From assembly GCA_002221725.1 (NCBI GenBank), contig NJFT01000209.1:1-64000 (forward strand): a DNA stretch of 64,000 nt. Reading direction: 5' to 3'. This document shows positions 12,841-23,004 of this stretch, one piece after another. The translations under genes and the position numbers were made by a program. Positions within the stretch are counted from its first letter, which is position 1. Each line of letters begins with the position of its first letter. The notes beneath the pieces were generated by a model. The model did not search any database, was not told the DNA's origin, and worked only from the letters and a program-made list of their open reading frames with translations. Origin of the DNA: Scedosporium boydii. Its lineage: Eukaryota; Ascomycota; Sordariomycetes; Microascales; Microascaceae.

Positions 12841-15186
12841 CTAGTAATACTCGGGCAGGTCACCAAAGTCTGGCACATCCCCGTCACAGTCAAAGTCCCG
12901 ATCATACGCCTTAGCCGGCAATATCCCCGCATCCAAACCGGCCCTGTAACTCCACTGAACCGCACTCTCCGTCTTCCAAGTCCAATACCACCACCCCCAC
13001 CCCTTCTCAAACGAATGCATCTGCGCCTCGGCAAACATCTTCAAAAATTTTTTATACCCATCCGAGTACTGGCTTGCCGGGGCGTTCGCAGACGCGCAGC
13101 TACACGTCTCGTCCTCCGCCGGACACCTCGGCGTCGTCGCCACCTCGTCCTTGTCCACCGCCGCGTTGTTGTAGGTCCCCTCCCACCGGTTGCCCCAGCC
13201 CACGTTGGTTAGGTGCTTGGCGCAGTCCGTGTCCGCTTGGGACCATTCGGCGAATAACGTCGGACCGAACCCCGTGGAGGTGTCCATGCTTTCAAGGGCT
13301 TGCTTCGACCACCCTTGGCAGGCGTATTGGATCTTTTCTTTGTGCGTGAAGACAATTTGGTTCTTGTTGAAGATGACGTATTGGTGGACGTCGAGTGCGA
13401 GGTCTTTTAGACCCGTGAGGCGGCCTTTCCATTTTCCTAGCCCCATGAAGCCGTCGCCGAAGACGATGACGGCTGAGACGCCGTTGCCGCGGATTAGTTT
13501 GTAGGCGTCGGAAGTCCAGGAGATCACGGCCTCGGCATCTAGCGCCGTCATTTTAGGCTCGTTGGCGAGTCCGTAGTGCGAGATGATGTTCTTGTAGCGG
13601 TCCTGAGCGAAGAATTTAGATAGCTTGTCGTGAATGTCGAGGGAGCGCTGGGCGTTCTTGTCGCCGTCCGGGCCGTTGAGCCAACCAATGGCCCCGAGTC
13701 TCCCGCTATGATTCCACCCGTTCTGGCTCCCCGGTAGGCCGTGTAAATCGAGGTTAATTCTGAGGCCGTATTTCCTCGCCCACTCGATGGCACGGAGGAG
13801 ATATCTCCACGACGTGCGGAATACGTAGGGATCACCATCGTACACCTCGACGGCCCAGTACGAAAAGGGAATCCTGACGTGGTCCAGCCCTGCATCGGCG
13901 ATTTCTTTGAACGTCGATTCCGTCACAAACGAAGCGTAGTGTCTCTCGAGCGTCTCCTTCGCCTTGTCGCCCAGGTGTTCGCAGAGCGTGTACTCGTCGA
14001 CGATGCCGAGCCGGCTATCGTAATCGAACAGGGACGGCGCAATGAACGGCTCGAGACTTAACCAGCCGCCTAGGCTAACTCCGCGGGCGGGTCGGTCGGT
14101 GTAGGAGCCCCAGGGTTTGTTGAGGGCGGGGACTTTGCCGTTGGGGGCTTTGGAGTCGTCCCAGGAGCTGAAGAGACCCATTACGGGGAGCCCGCCGACG
14201 GTCTCGGTGGTGAAAGTGACGTTGAAGTCGTTCGTGTCGGCCCAGGACCAGGGGTCTAAGTCGGTGCCTTGATATTCGGTGGGGATGCTGTTGCGGTCCT
14301 TGCCATCCAAGCCCGACGTTGATGGTCCGGAGTTGGAGTCGGAGTCGCCCGACTTTTTCTTCTTGCTAGCGACAACGGCGATGACGATGATAAGGATGAG
14401 GGCGAGGACTCCGCCACCAATGAACATCCCTAATTTGCGAGTTAGCGAGCTTTTTTCCAGGGAGATTGATACAACCAAAGAGAGAGGGGAAAAAGAAAGA
14501 AATAAAGCCTTACATATTTTCCTCCTCTTCCACCACTTCGGCTGCTGATACCTATATTCCTTGAGCAAGCTATCATCCGTCCCCGCACTCCCTCGTACGC
14601 CAGCATATCCTTTCCCCCTACCCTCCTCGAGCACAGCACCACTCACTCTCTTCTTCTTCCGCTTATCCTTTTTATTGTTGTTCTTCCGGGGCTTCTCCTC
14701 CTGAACCTCCACGTATTCCTCCCGCGGTATCCGCGCCTGTCTCGACCGCCTCTGCGCACTCCTCCTCTGATCCCTCTCGATTCTCGCTAACGCTTCAGCT
14801 GATAATGTCGGTCCGCTCGTTCGACTCTGTCTCCTCTCGTGTCTGCTATTTCGGTTGGTATCGTTGTGTGTTTCGTATTCTTCGGAACGGGGTCGCGATG
14901 TTGGTGGGCGTGCGGATGATCTCCTTCGCTGTCGTCTAGCTTCTCGGGCGCGTTCTTGCTCTCTCTCTCGCTCTCGCTCTCGTTGTCGTTCTCTAGCCCG
15001 GTCTGTCCCAGATTCTGCATTTCTTTCTCTTGTCCGATCCCTCCTCCTTTGCCGTTCCCGATCTCGTTCGCGGTCTCGGTTCCTGTCTCTATCCCTGTCC
15101 CTCTCCCGCTCTCGATCGCTTTCCCTCTCGCGTGTTCGATCTCGATGTCGTCGTGCGCGCCGCGGCGAATCGCCTTCCGCCGCCAT
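12841..15186 (-). CDS. exgD: Membrane-anchored glucan 1,3-beta-glucosidase, GH5 family (exgD type)
   Basis: Two exons (15186-14514 and 14429-12841) give 753 residues. The 84-nt intron (donor GTAAGG, branch GCTAACT, acceptor TTAG) is a multiple of three without stops, so an unspliced reading looks intact. The N-terminal 224 residues are cytoplasmic and extremely rich in Arg, Glu and Asp (RE/RD repeats over about 12-92). One membrane helix follows at about 226-246 (LALILIIVIAVV) with a KKKK flank, the layout of a type II membrane protein. The outer part is a GH5 domain: the acid/base Glu lies in HYGLANEPKM and the nucleophile Glu in LFAEWSQADTDC. Proteins of this type release glucose from the non-reducing ends of 1,3-beta-glucans and act in cell-wall remodelling. 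The first ATG has a good context. It is divergent from the BCKDH gene. Confidence 0.92.
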   Translation of the reverse strand: MAAEGDSPRRARRHRDRTRERESDRERERDRDRDRNRDRERDRERQRRRDRTRERNAESGTDRARERQREREREREQERAREARRQRRRSSARPPTSRPRSEEYETHNDTNRNSRHERRQSRTSGPTLSAEALARIERDQRRSAQRRSRQARIPREEYVEVQEEKPRKNNNKKDKRKKKRVSGAVLEEGRGKGYAGVRGSAGTDDSLLKEYRYQQPKWWKRRKICKALFLSFSPLSLVVSISLEKSSLTRKLGMFIGGGVLALILIIVIAVVASKKKKSGDSDSNSGPSTSGLDGKDRNSIPTEYQGTDLDPWSWADTNDFNVTFTTETVGGLPVMGLFSSWDDSKAPNGKVPALNKPWGSYTDRPARGVSLGGWLSLEPFIAPSLFDYDSRLGIVDEYTLCEHLGDKAKETLERHYASFVTESTFKEIADAGLDHVRIPFSYWAVEVYDGDPYVFRTSWRYLLRAIEWARKYGLRINLDLHGLPGSQNGWNHSGRLGAIGWLNGPDGDKNAQRSLDIHDKLSKFFAQDRYKNIISHYGLANEPKMTALDAEAVISWTSDAYKLIRGNGVSAVIVFGDGFMGLGKWKGRLTGLKDLALDVHQYVIFNKNQIVFTHKEKIQYACQGWSKQALESMDTSTGFGPTLFAEWSQADTDCAKHLTNVGWGNRWEGTYNNAAVDKDEVATTPRCPAEDETCSCASANAPASQYSDGYKKFLKMFAEAQMHSFEKGWGWWYWTWKTESAVQWSYRAGLDAGILPAKAYDRDFDCDGDVPDFGDLPEYY

Positions 15187-15399
15187 GGCCGATAAATTCC
15201 TTCACAATCCAAACCCCCTCAGTCTCTCCTCATAAAATCGATATGGAATCCAGAATCCCCTTTTTTTCGTGATGATCGTCCGGAGGTCCAGATCCAAGAC
15301 ATCGACACCAGATGGCAGAAGAAGAAACCGTTTCAAACAATGTCGCAAAACCACGCCGTAAAAAATCCCGCCGTAATCATTTATCGCTCAAAACAATTC

Positions 15400-15445
15400 G
15401 ATTTTCGTCGATTTCGTCAATTTCGTGAATTTCGTCAACTTTGTT
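15400..15445. repeat. Five imperfect tandem copies of a 9-base RATTTCGTC unit
   Basis: Reads GATTTTCGTC, GATTTCGTC, AATTTCGTG, AATTTCGTC, then the diverged AACTTTGTT. It sits in the middle of the divergent promoter region. The spacing of about one helical turn would place repeated sites on one face of the DNA, which would suit an array of protein-binding sites; that is inference. Confidence 0.85.
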
Positions 15446-15870
15446 GCAACGTGAGTCTTTTTTCGCACGCAACCATCGTCCATCCTATTTTCCAGCTCTT
15501 GGCCCTCATTTCAGCTGGCACAGACCCGCGCTTGGCTAACAAATTACGTGTTTTCCCATCGCCAAATCGAGGCTCGGAAGTTGGCCCGGCAACCGAAACC
15601 TTCGGCTTAAAGTGGTTGCAGCCCACCCCGAATTCGATCGGCCTGGCAAGGCACTTCCCAATTGTCCCGTACGCCGTGACAAGCCGAGCAATCTTGACAT
15701 CACTAACATCGCTATGCCGCTGTACTCCGTCGACTTAGTCTGTTCGGGGTGTCCCGCCCTCCAGGAACCGCGGGGAGGAGATTTCTTTTTTTGAAAGAAG
15801 GATTCAGTGTTCTTTCCTCCCTTCGTAGCTTTAATCTTTGAGTTTCATCCCCAGACAAATCCAATTGACT

Positions 15871-15906
15871 TCTCTCTCTCTGTCTCTGTCTGTCTCTGTC
15901 TCTGTT
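15871..15906. repeat. CT/TCTG-rich microsatellite in the BCKDH E1 beta leader
   Basis: A (CT)n tract running into TGTCTC/TCTG units and ending 26 bases before the start codon. Pyrimidine tracts at this place are common in fungal promoters and mark transcription starts. Confidence 0.85.
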
Positions 15907-15932
15907 CCGCAAACCCTCCACCACAACACATC

Positions 15933-17216
15933 ATGAAGTCAAAGTGTATACACCACCTCGCCCGCACGGCGAGGCAACCCGCCCTCCTCACCCGTACCAG
16001 CAGCATCCCCATCACCACCTCCCCGCTGCGGCTCTATTCAACCCACCCGCCCAATGCCAAACTCAACCTCCCAGTCGACTACTCGACGACCCCCCTCCTC
16101 TCACACACCTCCCAAACCGCCCTCGCAACCCCGGACCTCCCCGCCCACGTCCGCAACAGCACCACCCAGAAGATGAACCTCTTCCGGGCCATAAACGACG
16201 CCCTCTCCACCGCCCTAGCCTCCGACGAATCAGTCCTCGTGTTCGGCGAAGACGTCGCCTTCGGCGGCGTCTTCCGCTGCTCCATGAACCTCGCCGAGTC
16301 CTACGGCGCCGAGCGCGTCTTCAACACCCCGCTCACTGAGCAGGGTATTATGGGCTTCGCCATCGGCGCTGCGGCCGAGGGCATGCGTCCCGTTGCGGAG
16401 ATCCAGTTCGCTGATTACGTCTTTCCGGCGTTTGATCAGCTTGTTAACGAGGCTGCCAAGATGAGGTACAGGGAGGGAAAGACGGGGAGGAGCGCGGGTG
16501 GGTTGACGGTGAGGATGCCCTGCGGTGGTGTCGGACACGGCGCGCTGTATCATTCGCAGAGCCCTGAGAGCTTGTTCACGCATATTCCCGGTTTGAGGGT
16601 GATTATGCCGCGGTCGCCGCTGCAGGCAAAGGGCCTCCTGCTCGCCGCCATCCGCAGCAACGACCCCTGCATCTTCATGGAGCCTAAGATCCTCTACCGC
16701 GCTGCCGTCGAGCAGGTCCCCACCGAGGACTACGAGCTTCCCCTCTCCAAGGCCGAGATCCTCAAGCCCGGCGAGCACGTCACGATGATTTCGTACGGTC
16801 AGCCGCTGTACAACTGTATGGCGGCCATCGAGCGCGCCGAGAAGGACTTTGGCGTGTCTGTCGAGCTCATTGATCTGAGGACCATTTATCCCTGGGATAA
16901 GGAGTGCGTGTTGAATAGCGTGCGCAAGACCGGAAGGTGCATCGTCGTGCATGAGTCCATGGTGAATGCTGGCGTTGGCGCTGAGGTGGCGGCTGCGATT
17001 CAGGAGGATGAGAAGACTTTTGTGAGGCTCGAGGCTCCGGTTACGAGGATTGCTGGGTGGAGTATTCCTACGCCGCTGATGTTTGAAAAGTTTAACTTCC
17101 CGGATGTTGCGAGTAAGTCCTTGATTCTCTTTCTTCCTTTTCTCCCAAACTGTGAGATGTACTAACTCCGCCTTCTAGGGATATACGATGGAGTCCGAAG
17201 GGTAATGGAATATTAG
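15933..17216 (+). CDS. Branched-chain 2-oxoacid dehydrogenase E1 subunit beta, mitochondrial
   Basis: Two exons (15933-17112, 17179-17216) give 405 residues. The last 66-nt intron has donor GTAAGT, branch ACTAAC and acceptor CTAG; the final 38-nt exon supplies a C-terminus ending in VMEY. The first roughly 60 residues are rich in Arg, Ser, Thr and Ala without acidic residues, a mitochondrial presequence. The mature part is a transketolase-like E1 beta: VLVFGEDVAFGGVFRCS, NTPLTEQGIMGFAIGAAAEG and QFADYVFPAFDQLVNEAAK are close to eukaryotic BCKDHB and distinct from pyruvate dehydrogenase E1 beta. With E1 alpha it uses thiamine diphosphate to decarboxylate the keto acids of leucine, isoleucine and valine in the matrix. 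The open frame extends upstream without an ATG; 15933 is the first ATG, followed directly by the presequence. Confidence 0.94.
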
Positions 17217-17549
17217 TTTCGCCAGATTTCAGGCATTAGAACGGAGTTCAACGGGGCGGTAAGAGTCGTCGTCTGGAACCATTGTCTAGAGTAGAATAGT
17301 GCATCAATCTACCTGTGGCACAAACCCCGTACAGAGCCTAGTATGATGTTTGAGAACCATCGAGTGACTCGAAGTTGATATAACCCTGAGCTTTATCTCT
17401 ACAACGATGCAAAAACAAAAATACATCTATGCCAACATGCCGAATTGCCCAGACCCGCCAATAGTGACGTTGGAAAAAGAACAGAGGGAAAAAAGTACAT
17501 CAGTGTAAGGTCGTTAACGTCTGCCAACAGCCAATAGAGGGAGGCGCAT
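17217..17549. other. 3' region between convergent genes
   Basis: A 333-base spacer containing the 3' ends of the BCKDH and nitronate monooxygenase genes. No hairpin or gene was seen, and polyadenylation signals cannot be set with confidence. Confidence 0.6.
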
Positions 17550-18785
17550 CTACAGCTTAGGAGCAGGCTTGATCAACGCCAACCTTTCCTTGAGAGTCTG
17601 CTCGGCCTCCTTCTCGATCCTCGCCACGAGGTCCTTGCAGGTGGGGATGTCATGAATCAAGCCAATGACCTGACCAGCCGTCCAGACCTATCAAAGAATC
17701 TGTGTTAGTAGCTCGTTTGTGGGAAAACAAAATAGTTCGATATCCAGGAGATAAAAAAAAAAAGAGAGAAAGGCAAAAGAAACCAGGAAATAGGGAAATC
17801 GAAAGACTTACGCCAAAGTTCGGATCTCCATCAACAAACACCATCTTCCCCCTCTTCCCACTAACCAAAGGCGCCATCGGCTCGAAGCTATCCCCGGTAG
17901 CCTCCCTCTCCACCTTCAGCGCCTCCTCCACAACCTTATTCTTATACAACCTCGTCGTATTCCTCCACTTCCTCAACACAAGCGCCGTATCCGTCTCCTG
18001 GGCCTTGACTATCTCCTTCTTAATGTTAACATGGACGGGAGCCTCGACCGTGCACATGAACCTCGTGCCCATGTTAATGCCGCTAGCACCTAGACACAAC
18101 GCCGCCGCTAGACCCTGACCGTCGGCGAAACCTCCGGAAGCGATAAACGGCACCTTGAGAGTCTGCCTCGCCCGGCTTAGCAGGATGAAGTTGGTAATGT
18201 CCGACTCGCCCACGTGACCCGCGCACTCGAACCCGTCGATGCTGAGGAAATCAACGCCGAGCTTGACGGCGCTCTGCGCGTGCCGGATGCTGGTGCACTT
18301 GTGCAGCACGATGATGCCGGCGGCCTTGAGCTGCTTGATCACGGGTCCGGGGGAGTTTCCGGCCGTCTCGACGACCTTGACGCCTTCCTCGATGACCACG
18401 CGCGCGTAGGCCGCATAGTCGGGGGGCACAAGGGCAGGGAGGAGGGTGATGTTTACGCCAAAGGGCCGGTTGGTGAGGGTGCGGCAGCGCCGGATTTCCT
18501 CGCGGAGGCCCTCGGGCGTGGGGAAGATGAGGGCCGTGATGATGCCTAAGGCGCCAGCATTGGAGACGGCGGATGCAAGGTCGGCGGTACCGACGTGTTG
18601 CATGCCACCCTGGACAATAGGCACTATCTGACGTGTTAGCATGTGCTCATCTTCCAAATATATATATATTTTCCCACTCATTATGTCCCACGTGTAGCAA
18701 TTTGGTGAGTTGGGGGCTGGGGACTGAGGTGTTCAATCTTACCTTGGATGCCAAGGCGGCGGGTCAGCTCGGTGTCGAAAGGCAT
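17550..18785 (-). CDS. Nitronate monooxygenase (2-nitropropane dioxygenase family)
   Basis: Three exons (18785-18743, 18623-17812, 17687-17550) give 330 residues. The 14-codon first exon ends in ...LGIQ and joins VPIVQGGMQHVG, the phosphate/flavin-binding start typical of this family; acceptor ATAG is preferred over a CAG four bases earlier because only it keeps the motif. The rest is one FMN-binding TIM barrel: ETAGNSPGPVIKQLKAAG, LSIDGFECAGHVGE, IASGGFADGQGLAAAL and LGASGINMGTRFMCTVEA. These enzymes oxidise alkyl nitronates such as propionate-3-nitronate, a respiratory poison, to aldehydes and nitrite; some relatives are enoyl-ACP reductases (FabK). The histidine in GFECAGHVGE matches the conserved catalytic position. 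No targeting signal is seen, so it is probably cytosolic. It converges on the BCKDH gene. Confidence 0.9.
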
Positions 18786-20630
18786 GTTTGTCACAATCTC
18801 TACTCGCTCAAGATCTGTGAGGTTGAGGTGAGAACAAGGTGTGAGATTATTCAAGGGTCGGAGCTTTTAAATGAGGAGGTGATGGGCGTTGGTTGTCAGC
18901 GGAGATAACTGGAGCAACCCGCCTCATCAGGGATCCAGATCCAGCCGAAAGCTGATGTCGAGCAAGATGCCGAGGCAACTTCTGTTTTGAGTCAAACGCC
19001 CACCACCAAAAACGTCCCACTGCCCCTGATCCACGTGCTAAAAATCCGCCATTCACCTTTGCCTCCACAACCTGATGAGGCCTGGAATGCTGACGCGATC
19101 CAGGCGACTTCGGTCCCGTGCGTTTGGGATTACTGAACAGTTTCGGCATAGAAAAGTCGAATTGACTTTTACCCCCAAACCCAGGTGGAGTTAAACTCTG
19201 GGGAACTCCACTATCGTTGGAAGTGACCTAGCCGTTTCCCCTCAGTGTCCTTTTTTACTCCGCGATGTCTGCGTGCTGCTCATTAGCATCCCCCCCCTTT
19301 CCCCTCCCGGCCCATGCACCCCGGAATCTCCCCGTCAACCTTACAACGGGGCAACTGCTCCCGCCCTCCTCATTCCGGTGCCTCGGTATTTTCATCCCCA
19401 CTCCGGGGTCTTGTCGGAAGCCACACTGCCCGATATCCGTTGGGTTTGGGCGACCCCCCTCGTGCTCAGTTCCTTCGTTGCGGAAGTGCCAGTTTTCCAG
19501 AAGACACGTCAGCGCGCAAATCCCATGCGAGGCGAGAAGCGCGAATTAAAAAGAAAAAATAAAACAATGCGAGGCTTCCTCACCCCGGCGTGCAACAATC
19601 CCCCTCGTAACTATGATGTTTTGCATCCTGCAGAGCAGAGATCCCGTAGTGGCAATGCAGGCTGCCTCGAATCCCCAAGTACTCCCCGAGCCTAAGTGTA
19701 AGTGCCTTACTTCGAAATTGTAAAAAAATTTTCATCTGGCCAAATGTCACGGTCAGTTAGGTAAAGTGATGATGGAGGCGCTGCTGTCTGCCCGTGGAAG
19801 TCGAGCGTGGGGTGGTGAATGCCCAAGAGGGAGGTTTCCATTGGGTACCATCCGCGTTCTGGTCGGCCTGGCGTAGCCAGCAGCAGGATGGTCTTCGTTT
19901 GCCTTCCGTCCGTCCCCGGTCGTTTGCCAAGGTATCTATCGCTTGCGTCAATGCCGCGCACACCGAGATATTGTGAAGCCCACTCATTCATGCGCGTCCT
20001 GTCCTTCGTGAAAGGATTTTGACACGGGCAAGAAACGTGGCACCACATTGCAGCTCGGCCAGCGCAACCTACTTTGAGTTATAATTAAAAGGCAGCATAG
20101 CCTCACGGAGGTTCGGAGCGGAAGGGCATGACCATGAGGCCTCTTACCCCTGGGCTATTGGGTCGAAAGAGACCAAAAAAAAAGCCCGTGTTTGTCCTCG
20201 ATGTGGTTGACTTACATCGTATCCTGCAACTAATTTCGTGTTCCAAGTTTCCGGCTAGAGCTGACGGCGCATACGAAAGGACACCCCCGCGGGTCTCCAA
20301 AATAACCTCACTGTCTTTGGCTTACTGTACCCATATGCGATATGTTAGGTGTCCGAGTCCTTCATTGATGTCGACCGTTGCCTAACCGAGGGAGTTATAC
20401 GGCTTGGTATTGAGTTGAACATCAAAGGAACTCGACAGATAGGCATTGGCAAGAAGTCTTGTCCCGGGGTTACTCTACAGGAACATCATGGCTCTAGTAT
20501 TAGTTGGAAATTCTCTCACGGATAGCGCCGCGCATTGCCTTGCCATTGCCGTCTTGCGACCCCCACGCGCAGCCTCTAGTAAACCGAAAAGGCCCCTCGA
20601 TCATCGAACGTGTTAGGCCGTGGATGGGTA

Positions 20631-20954
20631 TCACTTGGGGGGCGTGCTAGAATCATTTCCCAAGGTCCTGGCGATTCCAGTTACCCTCAACTGTCTCGAA
20701 GGAGACGACGTTGCTAGCTTTCTGGCTCCTCCGATATGTTCGAAGCCTTGTATGCACAGCTCGTTGCTGCTTCCCCGGGACAAAAGCTGAAACACAGAAA
20801 AGGCGCGTAGCAGCCCTTCTAGGGGTGCCGGGAGAGCGGTTCTTGCAGAATTGCTCCGATACCTTAGTGTAAGTTCAGGTACATCCCGGCTCCCGAGTGC
20901 CTGATTGGCATGAACGCTTGTCAAACAAAGAATGATAGGAAAGACGGAAACCAT
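20631..20954 (-). CDS. Doubtful 107-residue open frame with possible signal peptide
   Basis: Single frame from ATG to stop. The first 16 residues, MVSVFPIILCLTSVHA, look like a secretion signal with a plausible cleavage after the VHA. The remaining about 90 residues are basic and serine-rich with a single cysteine and no known domain. Codon use is mixed, unlike the strongly C-ending genes of the window, and the ATG context is poor. It could be a lineage-specific secreted protein or chance. Confidence 0.17.
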   Translation of the reverse strand: MVSVFPIILCLTSVHANQALGSRDVPELTLRYRSNSARTALPAPLEGLLRAFSVFQLLSRGSSNELCIQGFEHIGGARKLATSSPSRQLRVTGIARTLGNDSSTPPK

Positions 20955-22581
20955 GAGGGGCGTGTGTAGACTGTAGTTGAGCAGCTGTTCTCTGATGGGA
21001 TTCGAGGGTCTTCAACCACATAAATCGATACGAGGCGATGTAAGCCCTGGAAACAGTCTTGATGCCCAGGAAAGAGGTTATTCAAATACAGGCTGGCCTT
21101 TCGTTGGCGACCAATCCCTCTTTGAGCAGGCCATCACCGAGCCCTGGAATAGAAAGTGATCCTGTGGGCCTTCTGCGCGAAGGGAGTGAACGGAAGTTAT
21201 TCCTAGTGGTTCTGCAGATAGTGGCCAAGGATAGCGACAGCCGCATGTACTTGTAGGCGTCACTGGATCTGGATTGAGATGTTTGAAGGCTTTGCCATTG
21301 AGCAGGCTCTCCTTGGGCTTTATCTGAAGGGTAAGGCACAACCGCGATTAGTGACTAGGCTTGAACCTGGCTTGAACTTTTCTCCCAGAGACGACACCCG
21401 TCACGGAGTCAGTTACTGAGCCGAAGGCGCATGTGAGGTGTCATGGGAGGGAGCCAATTTCTAGCCGGGAACCAGGAAAGCCCTCAAGAACATAGCAGCG
21501 GTTGCCCAAGACTTCAATGCTTAGGCACTGAATGGGGCAGTAAACATCGAAGATTTTCGCTGAATTGGTCTGATCGCCTGTGATCGCAGGCCGGAGAAAC
21601 GGACAGATACTCTAGAGTTGAGTGTCAGTGAAGAAACCATGCAGATGCAGGCACCTGCACGTCGTACCTGAAATATGAAATACTCGCTGGCAGGATGCCC
21701 AACCAGCGCGTGTCCTAATAGCCGTAAGGCGGCGACTGTAATCCCGCGGGTCACACCTTATGCAGTTGATATGTCAGACCTGGGAGTTTCAACTCGTCCA
21801 GAGGATCTGGAATTCAACTGCGCACTCGGTTATTCGCATGGAGTCCGTTGGTACGATGTGAGATGGCCGTGAGGGATGGAAACCTCGTAGATTTCGGATT
21901 CTACAGCCGAACAAACAGACAGACAGGTTCAATGCTGCAAAGAAACCTACCCGAGTTGACAGTAAATCCTCGCGTCGGGTGCCCGTTTACACCAATATGT
22001 CTCTGTCCGCGGACGGCTGCAGGACCAAAGCCCATCATCTTAATCCAGCCACCCTACCCCGACTTGAGTTTGTAAGATGTAAGACGAATGTGAGAGTCAA
22101 TTTCTTTTCCTCTAATATCTGGGGCGGGGGGAGGGAAAAGAGGTGCAAAGGGAAAAAAAATCATAGCGGACATCCAAAGTCCGCAGCCACAAGTGACGGA
22201 TCTTGATGTTGCGCAGAAAAGAGCACGCGTGCCATGCAGGAGTGGGCTCAAGATCCGGCAGCTATCTTTCACATGATAGTTAAGTCGTACTAGGTAGGTT
22301 AGAGTTGCCACTTGAGAAGTTGTTGGAGCACAGTCTTTGCAGATCTTCGATGCTATAAGTCGTAACGTCCATTTTCATCAAGGCCTATGGAGCTAAACGG
22401 GGTCTTCATAAAGGAAAGTACATGATGATATGTGATTCCTTAAGTATGAGATACCTTCAAGTATCATAACTGTTTAAATCACTTTTAGACGGAAGAATGT
22501 TGTTTACTATTGGCTGGGCCCGTTCATCGCACCATATTCGCCTGCTTCGTCACCTAGCCGTCGCTCGTTCCTCGTCTGCTC

Positions 22582-22601
22582 AAAAAAAAAAAAAAAAAAA
22601 A
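22582..22601. repeat. 20-base A homopolymer
   Basis: Uninterrupted run in non-coding DNA. The sequence 5' to it does not resemble any gene, and no flanking duplications were seen, so a retroposed copy is not supported. Confidence 0.9.
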
Positions 22602-22958
22602 GAAACGACTACGTCGGCATTATCGTGCACAGTCACTGGGCACGAGGGCTCCTGACAAACGGTATCCGGCCAGAATCTACGACAAGAAAGGCAAGTGTAG
22701 CCTGCCCGCCGTCGGCGGAAGGGTGCCGCGGCTGATCACCATGTGGAAACTGGTGTTGCCTTCAGTTAGTAGGGAGCATATTTTACCGTCGGTTTCTAAT
22801 GCTCCCAGCTCTTGCTGCCCGACAACTTGACACGAGGTTTCCTGCCCATCAGCATATTGAGCATTGACACGCAGCCTACCTTACTCCGATGGCAGCCTGC
22901 CTGCCCTCGACATCATCGTCTGTAATAAGGGAAGCGATTTCCTCTGTCAGTCAATGGT

Positions 22959-23004
22959 GGGGGGGGGGGGACAACAGGGCGTGGACGTGGGCGTGGGTAT
23001 TGGG
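22959..23004 (+). repeat. G-rich tract with quadruplex-type pattern
   Basis: A run of twelve G is followed by four more GGG groups (22977-22979, 22989-22991, 22995-22997, 23002-23004) with loops of 3 to 9 bases. That fits the pattern of a DNA G-quadruplex on the plus strand. It lies outside recognised genes. Confidence 0.7.

Larger units (their letters stand above)
15187..15932. promoter_or_regulatory. Shared upstream region of exgD and the BCKDH E1 beta gene
   Basis: A 746-base divergent intergenic region that must contain the promoters of both genes. It includes a five-copy 9-base repeat at 15400-15445 and a CT/TCTG-rich tract next to the plus-strand start codon. No clear TATA box was seen. 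Confidence 0.6.

Noticed and set aside
22582..22601. A20 run as the tail of a retroposed gene copy
   Set aside because: The preceding sequence resembles no gene and no target-site duplication was seen.
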